Part shown: positions 7,804-16,874 of the stretch, piece by piece
How the letters are laid out: every line of letters begins with the position of its first letter
How positions within the stretch are numbered: position 1 is the stretch's first letter
From: Desulfoferula sp040751985
GTDB lineage: Bacteria > Desulfobacterota > Desulfarculia > Desulfarculales > Desulfarculaceae
DNA length: 64,000 nt
Assembly (NCBI GenBank): GCA_040751985.1
Contig: JBFMFU010000017.1
Coordinates: forward strand, 3,706-67,705
Direction: 5' to 3'
The notes under the pieces: generated by a model
The model's input: the letters and a program-made list of their open reading frames with translations, nothing else
Told to the model about the DNA's origin: nothing
The model's database searches: none
Position numbers and translations under genes: made by a program

Positions 7804-9339
7804 ATGCTGGTGCATGAGATTCTGGCCTACACCGCCGGCCGCCTACCGGACAAAACGGCCCTCATCGAGGGCGAGGAGTCCCTGACCTACGCCCAGACCC
7901 TGGCCCGGTCCCAGGCCCTGGCCGCGGCCCTACAAGAGCGCGGCATCGGTCCCGGCGACCGGGTGGCGCTCTTGTTCCCTAACTGCATCGAGTTCTGCCT
8001 GGCCTACTTCGCGGTGTTGATGCTGGGGGCGGTGGTGGTGCCCCTCAACAACCGCCTAGCGCCCAAGGAGTACACCTACATCGTCAACGACTGCGGGGCC
8101 GAGACCCTGCTCCTGGGCTACCAGTACTGGGAGGCCTACGAGGCCTTTGCCAATGGCCTGCAGCGGCCCCTGCGCCTGATCTACGCCGGCGACGAGGCCA
8201 GACCCGGCGCCGAGGACTTCGCGGCCCTGAGCGCGCCCGGCCCCCGGCCCTCGGCCGCGCCGGCCCCCACGCTGGACGACCCGGCCTGCATCATGTACAC
8301 CAGCGGCACCACCGGCCTGCCCAAGGGCGCGGTGATGAGCCACCGCAACATCTTCGCCAACGCGCGCAACTGCGGGGCCCACCTGGGCTACAAGGAGAGC
8401 GACGTCACCCTGATCGTGGTGCCTCTGTTCCACGTCACCGGCCTGAACTCGCAGCTAGTGGCCTTCTGCTACACCGGCGGCACCTGCGCCATCATGCGGG
8501 CCTACAACACCGCCGAGATGATCCGCCAGATGGAGCGCTACCGGGTCACGGTGACCTTCAAGGTGCCCACCATGTACACCCTGCTGTTGGTCAACCAGGC
8601 CTTGAGCGAGTGCGACCTGAGTGAGCTGCGCCTGGCGGCCTACGGCGGGGCGCCCATGGACCCGGAGACCATCGTTTCCTTGCAGAAGCGCCTGGGCGTG
8701 GACCTGTGCAACGCCTACGGCCTCACCGAGACCTCCAGCCTGGCCACGGTGCTGCCGGCCTGCGACGCGGTGCGCAAGGCCGGGGCCGTGGGCCTGGCCG
8801 TGAGCGGGGTGCAGCTCCGGGTGGTGGACGATGCGGGAGGCGGCCTGGGGCCGGACCAGATCGGCGAGCTGTGGATCAAGGGCCCCAACGTGGTGGGCTC
8901 CTACTGGAACAAGCCCGAGGCCACGGCCCAGAACCTGGCCGGCGGCTGGCTGCGCACCGGCGACTACGCGCGCATCGACGACGAGGGCTTCGTCTACATC
9001 GCCGACCGCAAGAAGGACATGATCAACCGGGGCGGCGAGAACATCTACAGCATCGAGGTGGAGGCGGCCATCGTCTCCCACCCCGGCGCCCTGGAGGCGG
9101 CGGTGGTGCCGCGGCCCCACAGCATCTTCGGCGAGGTGGTGCACGCCTTCGTGGTGCCCGCGCCGGGGGTGCAGGTCACCGAAGAAGAGATCATCGCCCA
9201 CTGCCAGGGGCTCATCGCCGACTTCAAGATTCCGGCCTCGGTGAGCTTCGTCAGCGAGCTGCCGCGCAACCCCGGCGGCAAGGTGCTCAAGACGAGGCTG
9301 CGCCAGATGGTGCCCGCCGGGGACCCGCCGCGGAGGTAG
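7804..9339 (+). CDS. AMP-forming acyl-CoA synthetase (class I adenylate-forming)
   Basis: 511 residues. The P-loop-like motif YTSGTTGLPKG lies near residues 164-174, the middle A5-like motif is YGLTETSS, the hinge is near GDYARIDDEGFVYIADRKKDMI, and the C-terminal catalytic lysine is in PRNPGGKVLKTRLR. The enzyme activates a carboxylic acid with ATP and CoA. Length and layout match medium/short-chain and feruloyl-type ligases. It begins 9 nt after the SDR stop. As the only ligase in the cluster it is likely the entry step for the substrate brought in by the Liv transporter (inference). Confidence 0.9.
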   Translation: MLVHEILAYTAGRLPDKTALIEGEESLTYAQTLARSQALAAALQERGIGPGDRVALLFPNCIEFCLAYFAVLMLGAVVVPLNNRLAPKEYTYIVNDCGAETLLLGYQYWEAYEAFANGLQRPLRLIYAGDEARPGAEDFAALSAPGPRPSAAPAPTLDDPACIMYTSGTTGLPKGAVMSHRNIFANARNCGAHLGYKESDVTLIVVPLFHVTGLNSQLVAFCYTGGTCAIMRAYNTAEMIRQMERYRVTVTFKVPTMYTLLLVNQALSECDLSELRLAAYGGAPMDPETIVSLQKRLGVDLCNAYGLTETSSLATVLPACDAVRKAGAVGLAVSGVQLRVVDDAGGGLGPDQIGELWIKGPNVVGSYWNKPEATAQNLAGGWLRTGDYARIDDEGFVYIADRKKDMINRGGENIYSIEVEAAIVSHPGALEAAVVPRPHSIFGEVVHAFVVPAPGVQVTEEEIIAHCQGLIADFKIPASVSFVSELPRNPGGKVLKTRLRQMVPAGDPPRR

Positions 9340-9343
9340 GGGC

Positions 9344-10099
9344 GTGGCCGAGCCGAGCCAGGGCCTGCGGGTCACCTTTCTGGGCAGCGGCGACGCCTTC
9401 GGCCACGGCGGCAGGCTGCAGGCCTGCGTCCTGCTGGAGGCCGGCGGCCGGGCCTATCTGCTGGACTGCGGGGCCAGCGCCCTGGTGTCCCTGCAGCGCT
9501 TCGGGGTGGACCCGGCCAGCATCGAGGGCATCATCGTCTCCCACCTGCACGGCGACCACTGCGGCGGCCTGCCCTTTTTCATCCTGGAGGCGCAGCTTTT
9601 CAGCAAGCGCGAACGGCCGCTACTCTTGGCCGGGCCGCCGGGACTGGCCGCGCACCTGCCCCTGGCCATGGAGGCGGCCTTTCAAGGCTCCAGCGCCGCC
9701 CGGCGCAGGTTCGCGGTGGAGGTGCAGGAGCTGACGCCGGGCGCGGCCCAGGACTGGGCCGGGATCAAGGTGACGCCCTTTGCCGCCAGCCACCCGCCGG
9801 GCGAGGTGCGCCTGATGCTGCGCCTGGAGCTGGGCGGCCGGGTGCTGGCCTACACCGGCGACACCGGCTGGGAGGACGGCCTGATCCCCTTGGCCCAGGG
9901 CGCGGACCTACTCATCGCCGAGGCCTACTTCTACGACAAGGTGGTCAAGGAGCACCTGAGCTACCGGGAGTTGCGCGGCCGCCTGGGCCAGCTGGGGGCC
10001 AAGCGAGTGATGGTCACCCACATGGGCCCGGACATGCTGGCCCGCCTGGGGCAGATAGACCTGGAGGCGGCCGCCGACGGGCTGCGCCTGGAGCTGTAG
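9344..10099 (+). CDS. MBL-fold metal-dependent hydrolase (RNase Z/ElaC-like subgroup)
   Basis: 251 residues, GTG start 4 nt after the ligase stop with GGAGG upstream. The metal-binding motif SHLHGDHCGG lies near residues 64-73, with AASHPP and AYTGDTG further on and a C-terminal VTHMGPD supplying the last His. The VTFLGSGDAF beginning is typical of RNase Z-like MBL proteins, which include many small-molecule phosphodiesterases and thioesterase-like enzymes. In this context hydrolysis of a CoA ester or lactone is possible, but no substrate can be read from the sequence. Confidence 0.85.
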   Translation: MAEPSQGLRVTFLGSGDAFGHGGRLQACVLLEAGGRAYLLDCGASALVSLQRFGVDPASIEGIIVSHLHGDHCGGLPFFILEAQLFSKRERPLLLAGPPGLAAHLPLAMEAAFQGSSAARRRFAVEVQELTPGAAQDWAGIKVTPFAASHPPGEVRLMLRLELGGRVLAYTGDTGWEDGLIPLAQGADLLIAEAYFYDKVVKEHLSYRELRGRLGQLGAKRVMVTHMGPDMLARLGQIDLEAAADGLRLEL

Positions 10100-10101
10100 G
10101 C

Positions 10102-10395
10102 GTGGGCCGGCGGCCGGCTCTGCGGGTGGCGCTGAAGTACTGCGGCGGCTGCGACCCGGCCTACGACCGGGTGGAGTACTTCCAGGCCATCGCAAGGGCC
10201 GCCGGCGGGCGCATCGCCTGGACCACCCTGGAGGCGGGCCAGCACCAGGCGGCCCTGGTGATCTGCGGCTGCGCCCGCGCCTGCCTGGCCGAGGAGTTGC
10301 CCCTGGGCCCCGAGGCGTTATGGTTAAAGGACGACCAACTGCCGCCGGCCGAGGTGGTGGCCCGACTCTTAAAAAAGGGAAAGCAAAATGGATAG
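10102..10395 (+). CDS. Small CGGC-motif protein of unknown function
   Basis: 97 residues, GTG start immediately after the MBL gene. Near the N-terminus is KYCGGCDPAYDR and in the middle ICGCARAC, giving five cysteines in CxxC-like spacing, enough for a metal or iron-sulfur site or a thiol pair. The stop overlaps the dehydratase start by 8 nt, so the two are translationally coupled. I do not recognise a characterised family. The position suggests an accessory role for the oxygen-sensitive dehydratase, such as cluster delivery or repair; this is inference from coupling only. Confidence 0.7.
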   Translation: MGRRPALRVALKYCGGCDPAYDRVEYFQAIARAAGGRIAWTTLEAGQHQAALVICGCARACLAEELPLGPEALWLKDDQLPPAEVVARLLKKGKQNG

Positions 10396-11833
10396 GATCG
10401 TCACCAAAGAGGACTATATCCAGAGCCTCAAGGACCAGAAGCACCTGGTGTACTACGCCGGGGAAAAGGTGGAGGACGTGACTGCCCACCCGGCCTTTCA
10501 ACCCCACATCAACTGCGCGGCCATGACCTACGAGATGGCGCTCAGGCCCGAGTTCGAGGACCTGGCCACGGCCACCAGCCACCTCACCGGCCAGAAGATA
10601 AACCGCTTCACGCACATCCACCAGTCGGTGGAGGACCTGATCAAGAAGGTGCAGCTCCTCAGGGCCATCGCCCACGAGACCGGCTCCTGCTTCCAGCGCT
10701 GCGTGGGCTGGGACGCGCTCAACGCCACCTACATGACCACCTACGAGATCGACCAGAAGCACAGCACCGACTACCACCAGCGCTTTGTCGACTACCTCAA
10801 GTACATCCAGGCCAGCAACAAGATGGTGGTGGGCGGCATGACCGACACCAAGGGCGACCGCAGCCTGCCCCCCGGCCAGCAGCCGGACCCGGACGTGTTC
10901 ACCCACGTAAAGGAGCGCCGGGCGGACGGCATCGTGATCCGGGGCAACAAGGCCCACCAGACCGGCGGCGTGAACAGCCACGAGATACTCATCATGCCCA
11001 CCCAGGCCATGCGCCCGGAGGACAAGGACTTCTCCCTGGTCTGCGCGGTGCCTCTCAGCGCCCCCGGCGTGGTGCAGATCTTCGGCCGCCAGACCAACGA
11101 CGAGCGCCGCCTGAGCAGCGAGATAGACATCGGCAACCCCCGCTTCGGCCTGGTAGGCGGCGAGAGCCTGATCATCTTCGAGGACGTGTTCGTGCCCAAC
11201 GAGCGGGTGTTCATGTGCGGCGAGACCGAGTTCAGCGGCATCCTGGTGGAGCGCTTCGCCACCCTGCACCGCCAGAACTACGGCGGCTGCAAGGGCGGGG
11301 TCAGCGACGTGATCGTGGGGGCCTGCGCCCTGGCCGCCGAGATGCAGGGCACCGCCGGGGCCGGCCACATCAAGGAGAAGCTGGCCGAGATGATGCACCT
11401 GACCGAGACGTTGTACTCGGGCTCCATCTCCTGCTCGGCCATGGGGGCCAAGACCGCCAGCGGGGCCTTTTACCCGGACCCGCTCTTGGCCAACTGCACC
11501 AAACACAACGTCACCCGCCACGTGTACGAGATCGCCCGCCTGGCCCACGACGTGGCCGGCGGCATCCTGGCCACCATGCCCTTCGAAAAGGACCTGCGCC
11601 ACCCCCAGATCGGCAAGTACGTGGAGAAGTACCTGGCTGGGGTCCAGGGCGTGTCCACCGAGAACCGTATCCGCATCCTGCGGCTCATCGAGAACATGAC
11701 TGGCGGCACGGCCCTGGTGGAGTCCATGCACGGCGCGGGCTCGCCCCAGACCCAGAAGGTGATGTACGGCCGCTACGGCAAGCTGGACATGAAAAAGAAG
11801 ATGGCCAAGGCCCTGGCCGGCGTCCGGGACTAG
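10388..11833 (+). CDS. 4-hydroxybutyryl-CoA dehydratase / vinylacetyl-CoA isomerase-type enzyme
   Basis: 481 residues, HpaB-fold flavin enzyme with a 4Fe-4S cluster. The cluster ligands of the Clostridium aminobutyricum enzyme (C99, C103, H292, C299) appear here with a constant +2 shift: C101 and C105 in GSCFQRCVGW, H294 and C301 in HRQNYGGCKGG. The active-site Tyr (Y298) and Glu (E259 in VGGES) also fall in register. Known members dehydrate 4-hydroxybutyryl-CoA to crotonyl-CoA by a radical mechanism. AAGGGAAAGC precedes the ATG. The gene abuts the convergent regulator gene with no gap. The family is firm; the exact CoA ester used here is inferred. Confidence 0.92.
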   Translation: MDRIVTKEDYIQSLKDQKHLVYYAGEKVEDVTAHPAFQPHINCAAMTYEMALRPEFEDLATATSHLTGQKINRFTHIHQSVEDLIKKVQLLRAIAHETGSCFQRCVGWDALNATYMTTYEIDQKHSTDYHQRFVDYLKYIQASNKMVVGGMTDTKGDRSLPPGQQPDPDVFTHVKERRADGIVIRGNKAHQTGGVNSHEILIMPTQAMRPEDKDFSLVCAVPLSAPGVVQIFGRQTNDERRLSSEIDIGNPRFGLVGGESLIIFEDVFVPNERVFMCGETEFSGILVERFATLHRQNYGGCKGGVSDVIVGACALAAEMQGTAGAGHIKEKLAEMMHLTETLYSGSISCSAMGAKTASGAFYPDPLLANCTKHNVTRHVYEIARLAHDVAGGILATMPFEKDLRHPQIGKYVEKYLAGVQGVSTENRIRILRLIENMTGGTALVESMHGAGSPQTQKVMYGRYGKLDMKKKMAKALAGVRD

Positions 11834-12376
11834 CTACCAGCTCGGCGGGTGGTTGACCCAGAGCACCGTGCAGTCCTTGTCGCCGGGGTTGAAGAAGCGG
11901 TGCTCGTGGCGGGACTGGAAGTAGAAGCTGTCGCCCTCGCTGAGCTGGTAGGTCTTGTTCTCCACGGTCAACTCCAGGGCGCCTTCCAGGATCAGGCCGA
12001 ACTCCTCGCCTGGGTGCTGGTAGTCGCCCTGGCTGCCGCCGCCGGGGGCCACGATGGCCAGGCGGGCGTCCATGGCCTTGTTGGGTATGGGCGGGGCCAG
12101 GATCTCGATGCGCAGGCGGGAGCGGCCGAAGGAGGCCCGTGGCCGGCGGTGGCGGCGCATGACCACCTCGCCGCCGTCGGGCTCCTGGAACAGCTCCACG
12201 ATGGTGGTGCCCAGGCCCTCGGCGATGCGCTTGAGGCGGCTGACCGAGGGGTCCAGCTTGGCGTTCTCCACCATGGACAGGTACGAGGGCGCGCAGCCGA
12301 TGCGGGAGGCCGCCTGCTTCAGGGACAGGCCCTGGGCCTTGCGCAGGTTGCGCAGCTTGTCCGCCAGTGGCTCCAT
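11834..12376 (-). CDS. XRE-family regulator with C-terminal cupin domain
   Basis: 180 residues. Residues 5-60 form an XRE helix-turn-helix (LRNLRKAQGLSLKQAASRIG, then SYLSMVENAKLDPS); residues 100-178 form a cupin (HPGEEFGLILEGALELTVE, then EGDSFYFQSRHEHRF). HTH-cupin proteins regulate uptake or catabolic genes, sensing a small molecule in the cupin barrel. ATG at 12376 is chosen for its AGGGAG site; the open frame extends upstream but through the promoter and operator. It converges exactly on the dehydratase gene and its promoter carries a perfect palindrome, consistent with autoregulation. Confidence 0.9.
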   Translation of the reverse strand: MEPLADKLRNLRKAQGLSLKQAASRIGCAPSYLSMVENAKLDPSVSRLKRIAEGLGTTIVELFQEPDGGEVVMRRHRRPRASFGRSRLRIEILAPPIPNKAMDARLAIVAPGGGSQGDYQHPGEEFGLILEGALELTVENKTYQLSEGDSFYFQSRHEHRFFNPGDKDCTVLWVNHPPSW

Positions 12377-12403
12377 GTGCTCCCTCTGGGGGGCGGGCAG
12401 GGA

Positions 12404-12417
12404 TTCAGTATACTGAA
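12404..12417. promoter_or_regulatory. Perfect palindromic operator at the regulator promoter
   Basis: TTCAGTATACTGAA is a perfect 14-bp palindrome 28 bp upstream of the regulator ATG. It begins at the last base of the -10 hexamer and covers the expected start point, the classic placement for autorepression. A one-mismatch copy is at 1958-1971. The two-site pattern is what links the regulator to the transporter and ferredoxin/CoA-transferase genes. Confidence 0.75.
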
Positions 12418-12445
12418 CTATATTAACCCTCGCCCGGCGAGTCAA
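12417..12445 (-). promoter_or_regulatory. Sigma70 promoter of the XRE-cupin regulator gene
   Basis: On the minus strand TTGACT (12445-12440) and TATAGT (12422-12417) are separated by exactly 17 bases. The palindromic operator directly follows and shares one base with the -10. Confidence 0.75.
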
Positions 12446-12567
12446 GAAAAACCGACTGCCGGCCGGGGCATGCCCGGCGGCCGCCAGCAAGCCGGCCGCG
12501 GCGGAGGCCAGGCCGGGGCGCTAGGGGATGCCCCGCGATAACTAACAGAATTTTCAGGAGAAAATCC

Positions 12568-13368
12568 ATGCCCTTGGTTCACCTGAACGATATCGACATC
12601 TACTACGAGCTGCACGGGCAGGGCCCGCCCCTGGTCTTGATCATGGGTCTCCGACGCAACGCCGAATGGTGGTACCAGCAGATCCCCGCGTTCTCTAAGC
12701 ACTTTCGGGTGCTGGTCTTTGACAACCGCGGCAGCGGCCGCAGCAGCCAACCAGACGCGCCCTATTCCATCGCTCTTTTAACCGCTGACGCCATCGCCCT
12801 CCTGGAGCATTTGAACATCAGGCGGGCGGATATCCTGGGCTACTCCATGGGCGGCTACATCGCCCAGGAGCTGGCCATCCGCCGGCCGGAGATGGTGCGG
12901 CGCCTGGTGCTGGTGAGCACCGGCGCCGGCGGGGCCAGCGGGGTGCGCATGGCTCCGGAGCAGCGCCGGGAGTTCGAAAACGTGGCCGGCCTGAGCCCGG
13001 CGGAGGCGCTCCAGAAGAACCTGTTCGCCTACTTTTCCCCGGCCTACAGTGACAGCCACCCTCAGGAGATGGCCCGCTTCATGGAGGTCTCCCTGCGCCA
13101 TCTGCAAGCGCCCCAGGCCTTTTTGCGCCAGTACCAGGCCTGCCTGGAGCACGACACCACGGGCCGCCTGGGCCAGATCACGGCCCCGGCGCTGATCATG
13201 GCCGGCGACGAGGACCCGGTGCTGCCGCCGGCCAACGCCCATATCCTCAAACAACTGCTGCCCCAGGCCGAGCTGCAGCTCTTCCCAGGCGGCCGCCACA
13301 GCTTCATGCTGCAGATGCCCGCCGAGTTCAACCGGGCGGTGCTGAGATTCCTGGGCGCCGAGGCCTGA
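12568..13368 (+). CDS. Alpha/beta hydrolase (3-oxoadipate enol-lactonase-like)
   Basis: 266 residues. The oxyanion region is LVLIMGLRRNAEWW (usually HG; here the His is replaced by Met-Gly), the nucleophile elbow is GYSMGG near residues 91-96, the acid is in MAGDEDPVLPP and the catalytic His in GGRHSFMLQMP. GGAGAAAATCC precedes the ATG. It diverges from the regulator gene across 191 bp containing the operator. Related enzymes cleave lactones and esters; a lactone of the hydroxy acid handled by this locus is an attractive but unproved substrate. Confidence 0.85.
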   Translation: MPLVHLNDIDIYYELHGQGPPLVLIMGLRRNAEWWYQQIPAFSKHFRVLVFDNRGSGRSSQPDAPYSIALLTADAIALLEHLNIRRADILGYSMGGYIAQELAIRRPEMVRRLVLVSTGAGGASGVRMAPEQRREFENVAGLSPAEALQKNLFAYFSPAYSDSHPQEMARFMEVSLRHLQAPQAFLRQYQACLEHDTTGRLGQITAPALIMAGDEDPVLPPANAHILKQLLPQAELQLFPGGRHSFMLQMPAEFNRAVLRFLGAEA

Positions 13369-13448
13369 GGCGGGCGGCGGCGCATGGATTCAGGCCCGCA
13401 AGCAAGGGCGCAAACCGCCTGGGCCGCCCAATGCCCGCCCGGCGATGG

Positions 13449-13491
13449 GGACTTTTTATGACTTTTTATGATAAATATTCTTGTTTTATCA
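13449..13491. promoter_or_regulatory. Direct repeat plus palindrome upstream of the TRAP operon
   Basis: GACTTTTTAT occurs twice in tandem (13450-13469), overlapping TGATAAA-N9-TTTATCA (13469-13475 and 13485-13491), an interrupted palindrome of operator type. The 227-bp gap before the TRAP genes is A/T-rich here. Closer to the gene a GC palindrome lies at 13546-13563, and the ribosome site sits in a small ACTCC/GGAGT stem. Confidence 0.45.
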
Positions 13492-13595
13492 GTGGGGGGT
13501 GCGCTAAAAATAAAGTCGACTGCATTAACTTAACCGATCCCTATGGCGCGGCCCCCCGGGGCCGCATCGACTACTAACTCCGGAGCGGAGTTGGC

Positions 13596-14131
13596 ATGGA
13601 CAAACTGGTAAGACTGGCAAACTTCATAGACAAAATCAACGAATCCGTTGGCCGCTTCGTCTCCTGGATCACCGCCCTGCTGGTGGCGGTGATTTTCGTT
13701 GACGTGGTGATGCGCTACGCGTTCAACAAGAGCTTCGTGTTCACGCAGGAGCTGGAGTGGCACCTGTTCGGGTTCATCTTCCTGATGGGCGCCGGCTACA
13801 CCCTGCTGCACGACTCCCACGTGCGGGTGGACATCCTCTACCAGCGCCTGAGCCCCAAGGCCCAGGCCTGGATCAACTTCATCGGCACCCTCCTTTTCCT
13901 CTTCCCCGGCTGCTTCCTGATCATCTCCACCTCCCTGAAGTACGTGATGAGCTCCTACGCGGTGATGGAGGGCTCGCCGGATCCGGGCGGCATACCCTGG
14001 CGCTTTTTGGTCAAGAGCTGCATCCCGGCGGGCTTCCTGCTGGTGTGGTTGCAGGGCGTGAGCCTCTTGATCCGCAGCCTGCTGACCATCCTGGGGCGCG
14101 ACCGGGCTCGGGCGCCCAAGGAGGTCGCCTG

Positions 14132-14132
<1 letters not shown>
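13596..14132 (+). CDS. TRAP transporter small permease (DctQ family)
   Basis: 178 residues with four hydrophobic segments, the standard DctQ topology; WHLFGFIFLMGAGYTLLHDSHVRVD matches the conserved centre of the family. GGAG precedes the ATG inside a short stem-loop. Its TGA overlaps the ATG of the large permease (TGATG). With DctM and the binding protein at 15702 it forms a sodium- or proton-driven uptake system for an organic acid. Confidence 0.9.
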
Positions 14133-15460
<1,328 letters not shown>

Positions 15461-15701
15461 TGCCCGCCGGAGGCTACAAAAACGTGACTTGTTTTCGGGC
15501 CGTCTTTTGGTTTAGACAGGGATATAGGCAGTCCTTGCTCAGGATATACCGCGCCTGGCGCCAATAACACCCCGGCGGGGGGCCGCGAGGTGAGGCCGCC
15601 CTAGTCCGGTCACAGATATAGAAACAGGCCCAGGAACCATGCACCCAGGACGGTCCGCAACGGCCGCCGGGGCTTTCTGGCCACACACGCAGGAGGTACG
15701 G

Positions 15702-16811
15702 ATGAAGAGACGTGATTTCTTGAAAAAGGCCGGCGTAGGCGCGGCCGCGGCGGCGGCGGCCACCGCGGTAAACGCACCGTTCGTCCACGCCCAGAAGGAG
15801 AAGACCATTCAGTGGAAGATGGTCACCACCTGGCCGCCCAAGCTGCCCTATCTGCAGACCGGCGCCGAGCGCCTGGCCAAGCGGGTGGAGCAGATGTCTG
15901 GCGGCAAGTTCAAGATCCGGGTCTACGCCGCCGGCGAGCTGGTGCCGGCCTTCGGCTCCTTCGAGGCAGTGAGCAACGGCACCGTGCAGGCCGGCAGCGG
16001 CGCGGCCTACTACTGGGCCGGCAAGGCCCCGGCCTCGCAGTGGTTCGCGGCGGTGCCCTTCGGCCTCAACGCCGCGGGCATGGCCGCCTGGTTCTGGGGC
16101 GGCGACGGCCTGAAGCTGTGGGAGGAGGTGTACAAGCCCTTCAACCTGATCCCGCGGCCGGCCGGCAATACCGGCGTGCAGATGGGCGGCTGGTTCAACA
16201 AGAAGATCAACACCATCGCCGACTTCAAGGGCCTGAAGATGCGCATCCCGGGCCTGGGCGGCAAGGTGCTGGCCAAGGCCGGCGGCACCGTGGTGCTGAC
16301 CCCCGGCGGCGAGATATTCACCAACCTGGAGCGCGGCGTCATCGACGCCACCGAATGGGTGGGCCCCCTGCACGACTACGTCATGGGCTTCTACAAGGTG
16401 GCCAAGTACTACTACTACCCCGGCTGGCACGAGCCGGGCACCGTGCTGGAGAACTTCTTCAACAAAAAGGCCTACGAGTCCCTGCCCAAGGCCTATCAGC
16501 AGATGCTAGACCTGGCCACGGCCGAGTCCTACAACTGGATGCTGGCCGGCTTCAACGCCGATAACGGCGCGGCCCTGCTGAAGCTGATCACCCAGCACAA
16601 GGTGAACCTGGTGCGCTTCCCCGAGTCCGTCATGGACCAGCTCCGGAAGCTGGCCCAGGATACCCTGGAGGAGATCGCGGCCAAGGACCCCATGTCCAAG
16701 AAGGTGAACGAGAGCTTCAAGAAGTTCCAGAAGCAGGTGGGCGTCTGGGGCACGGTCAGCGAAAAGGCCTACTACGACCTGATCGCCGAGAAGTACAGCC
16801 TCAAGGGCTAA
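15702..16811 (+). CDS. TRAP transporter substrate-binding protein (DctP family), Tat-exported
   Basis: 369 residues. A twin-arginine signal (KRRDFLKKAG then an Ala-rich stretch to VHAQ) is followed by TIQWKMVTTWPPKLPYLQTGAE-type DctP sequence. The conserved ligand-binding region FKGLKMRIPGLGGKVL and GVIDATEWVGPLHDY put it with the mandelate/alpha-keto acid-type DctP group whose binding site has the Arg in MRIPG. AGGAGG precedes the chosen ATG; an earlier in-frame Met lacks one. Ligand probably a carboxylate, specific identity unknown. Confidence 0.92.
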   Translation: MKRRDFLKKAGVGAAAAAAATAVNAPFVHAQKEKTIQWKMVTTWPPKLPYLQTGAERLAKRVEQMSGGKFKIRVYAAGELVPAFGSFEAVSNGTVQAGSGAAYYWAGKAPASQWFAAVPFGLNAAGMAAWFWGGDGLKLWEEVYKPFNLIPRPAGNTGVQMGGWFNKKINTIADFKGLKMRIPGLGGKVLAKAGGTVVLTPGGEIFTNLERGVIDATEWVGPLHDYVMGFYKVAKYYYYPGWHEPGTVLENFFNKKAYESLPKAYQQMLDLATAESYNWMLAGFNADNGAALLKLITQHKVNLVRFPESVMDQLRKLAQDTLEEIAAKDPMSKKVNESFKKFQKQVGVWGTVSEKAYYDLIAEKYSLKG

Positions 16812-16833
16812 ACGCCCCGCCGGACATGACCCC

Positions 16834-16867
16834 AGGCCGGGGGCCCTTCGGGGCCTCCGGCCTTTTT
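16834..16867 (+). terminator. Intrinsic terminator of the TRAP operon
   Basis: AGGCCGG pairs with CCGGCCT with further pairing inside and a TTC loop, followed by TTTTT at 16863-16867. It starts 23 nt after the DctP stop and lies between the convergent TRAP and zinc-binding genes. Confidence 0.8.
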
Positions 16868-16874
16868 GCGGCCG

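Noticed and set aside
12377..12490. Longer N-terminus for the XRE-cupin regulator
   Set aside because: It would translate through the near-consensus promoter and operator, and the HTH starts just after the inner ATG.
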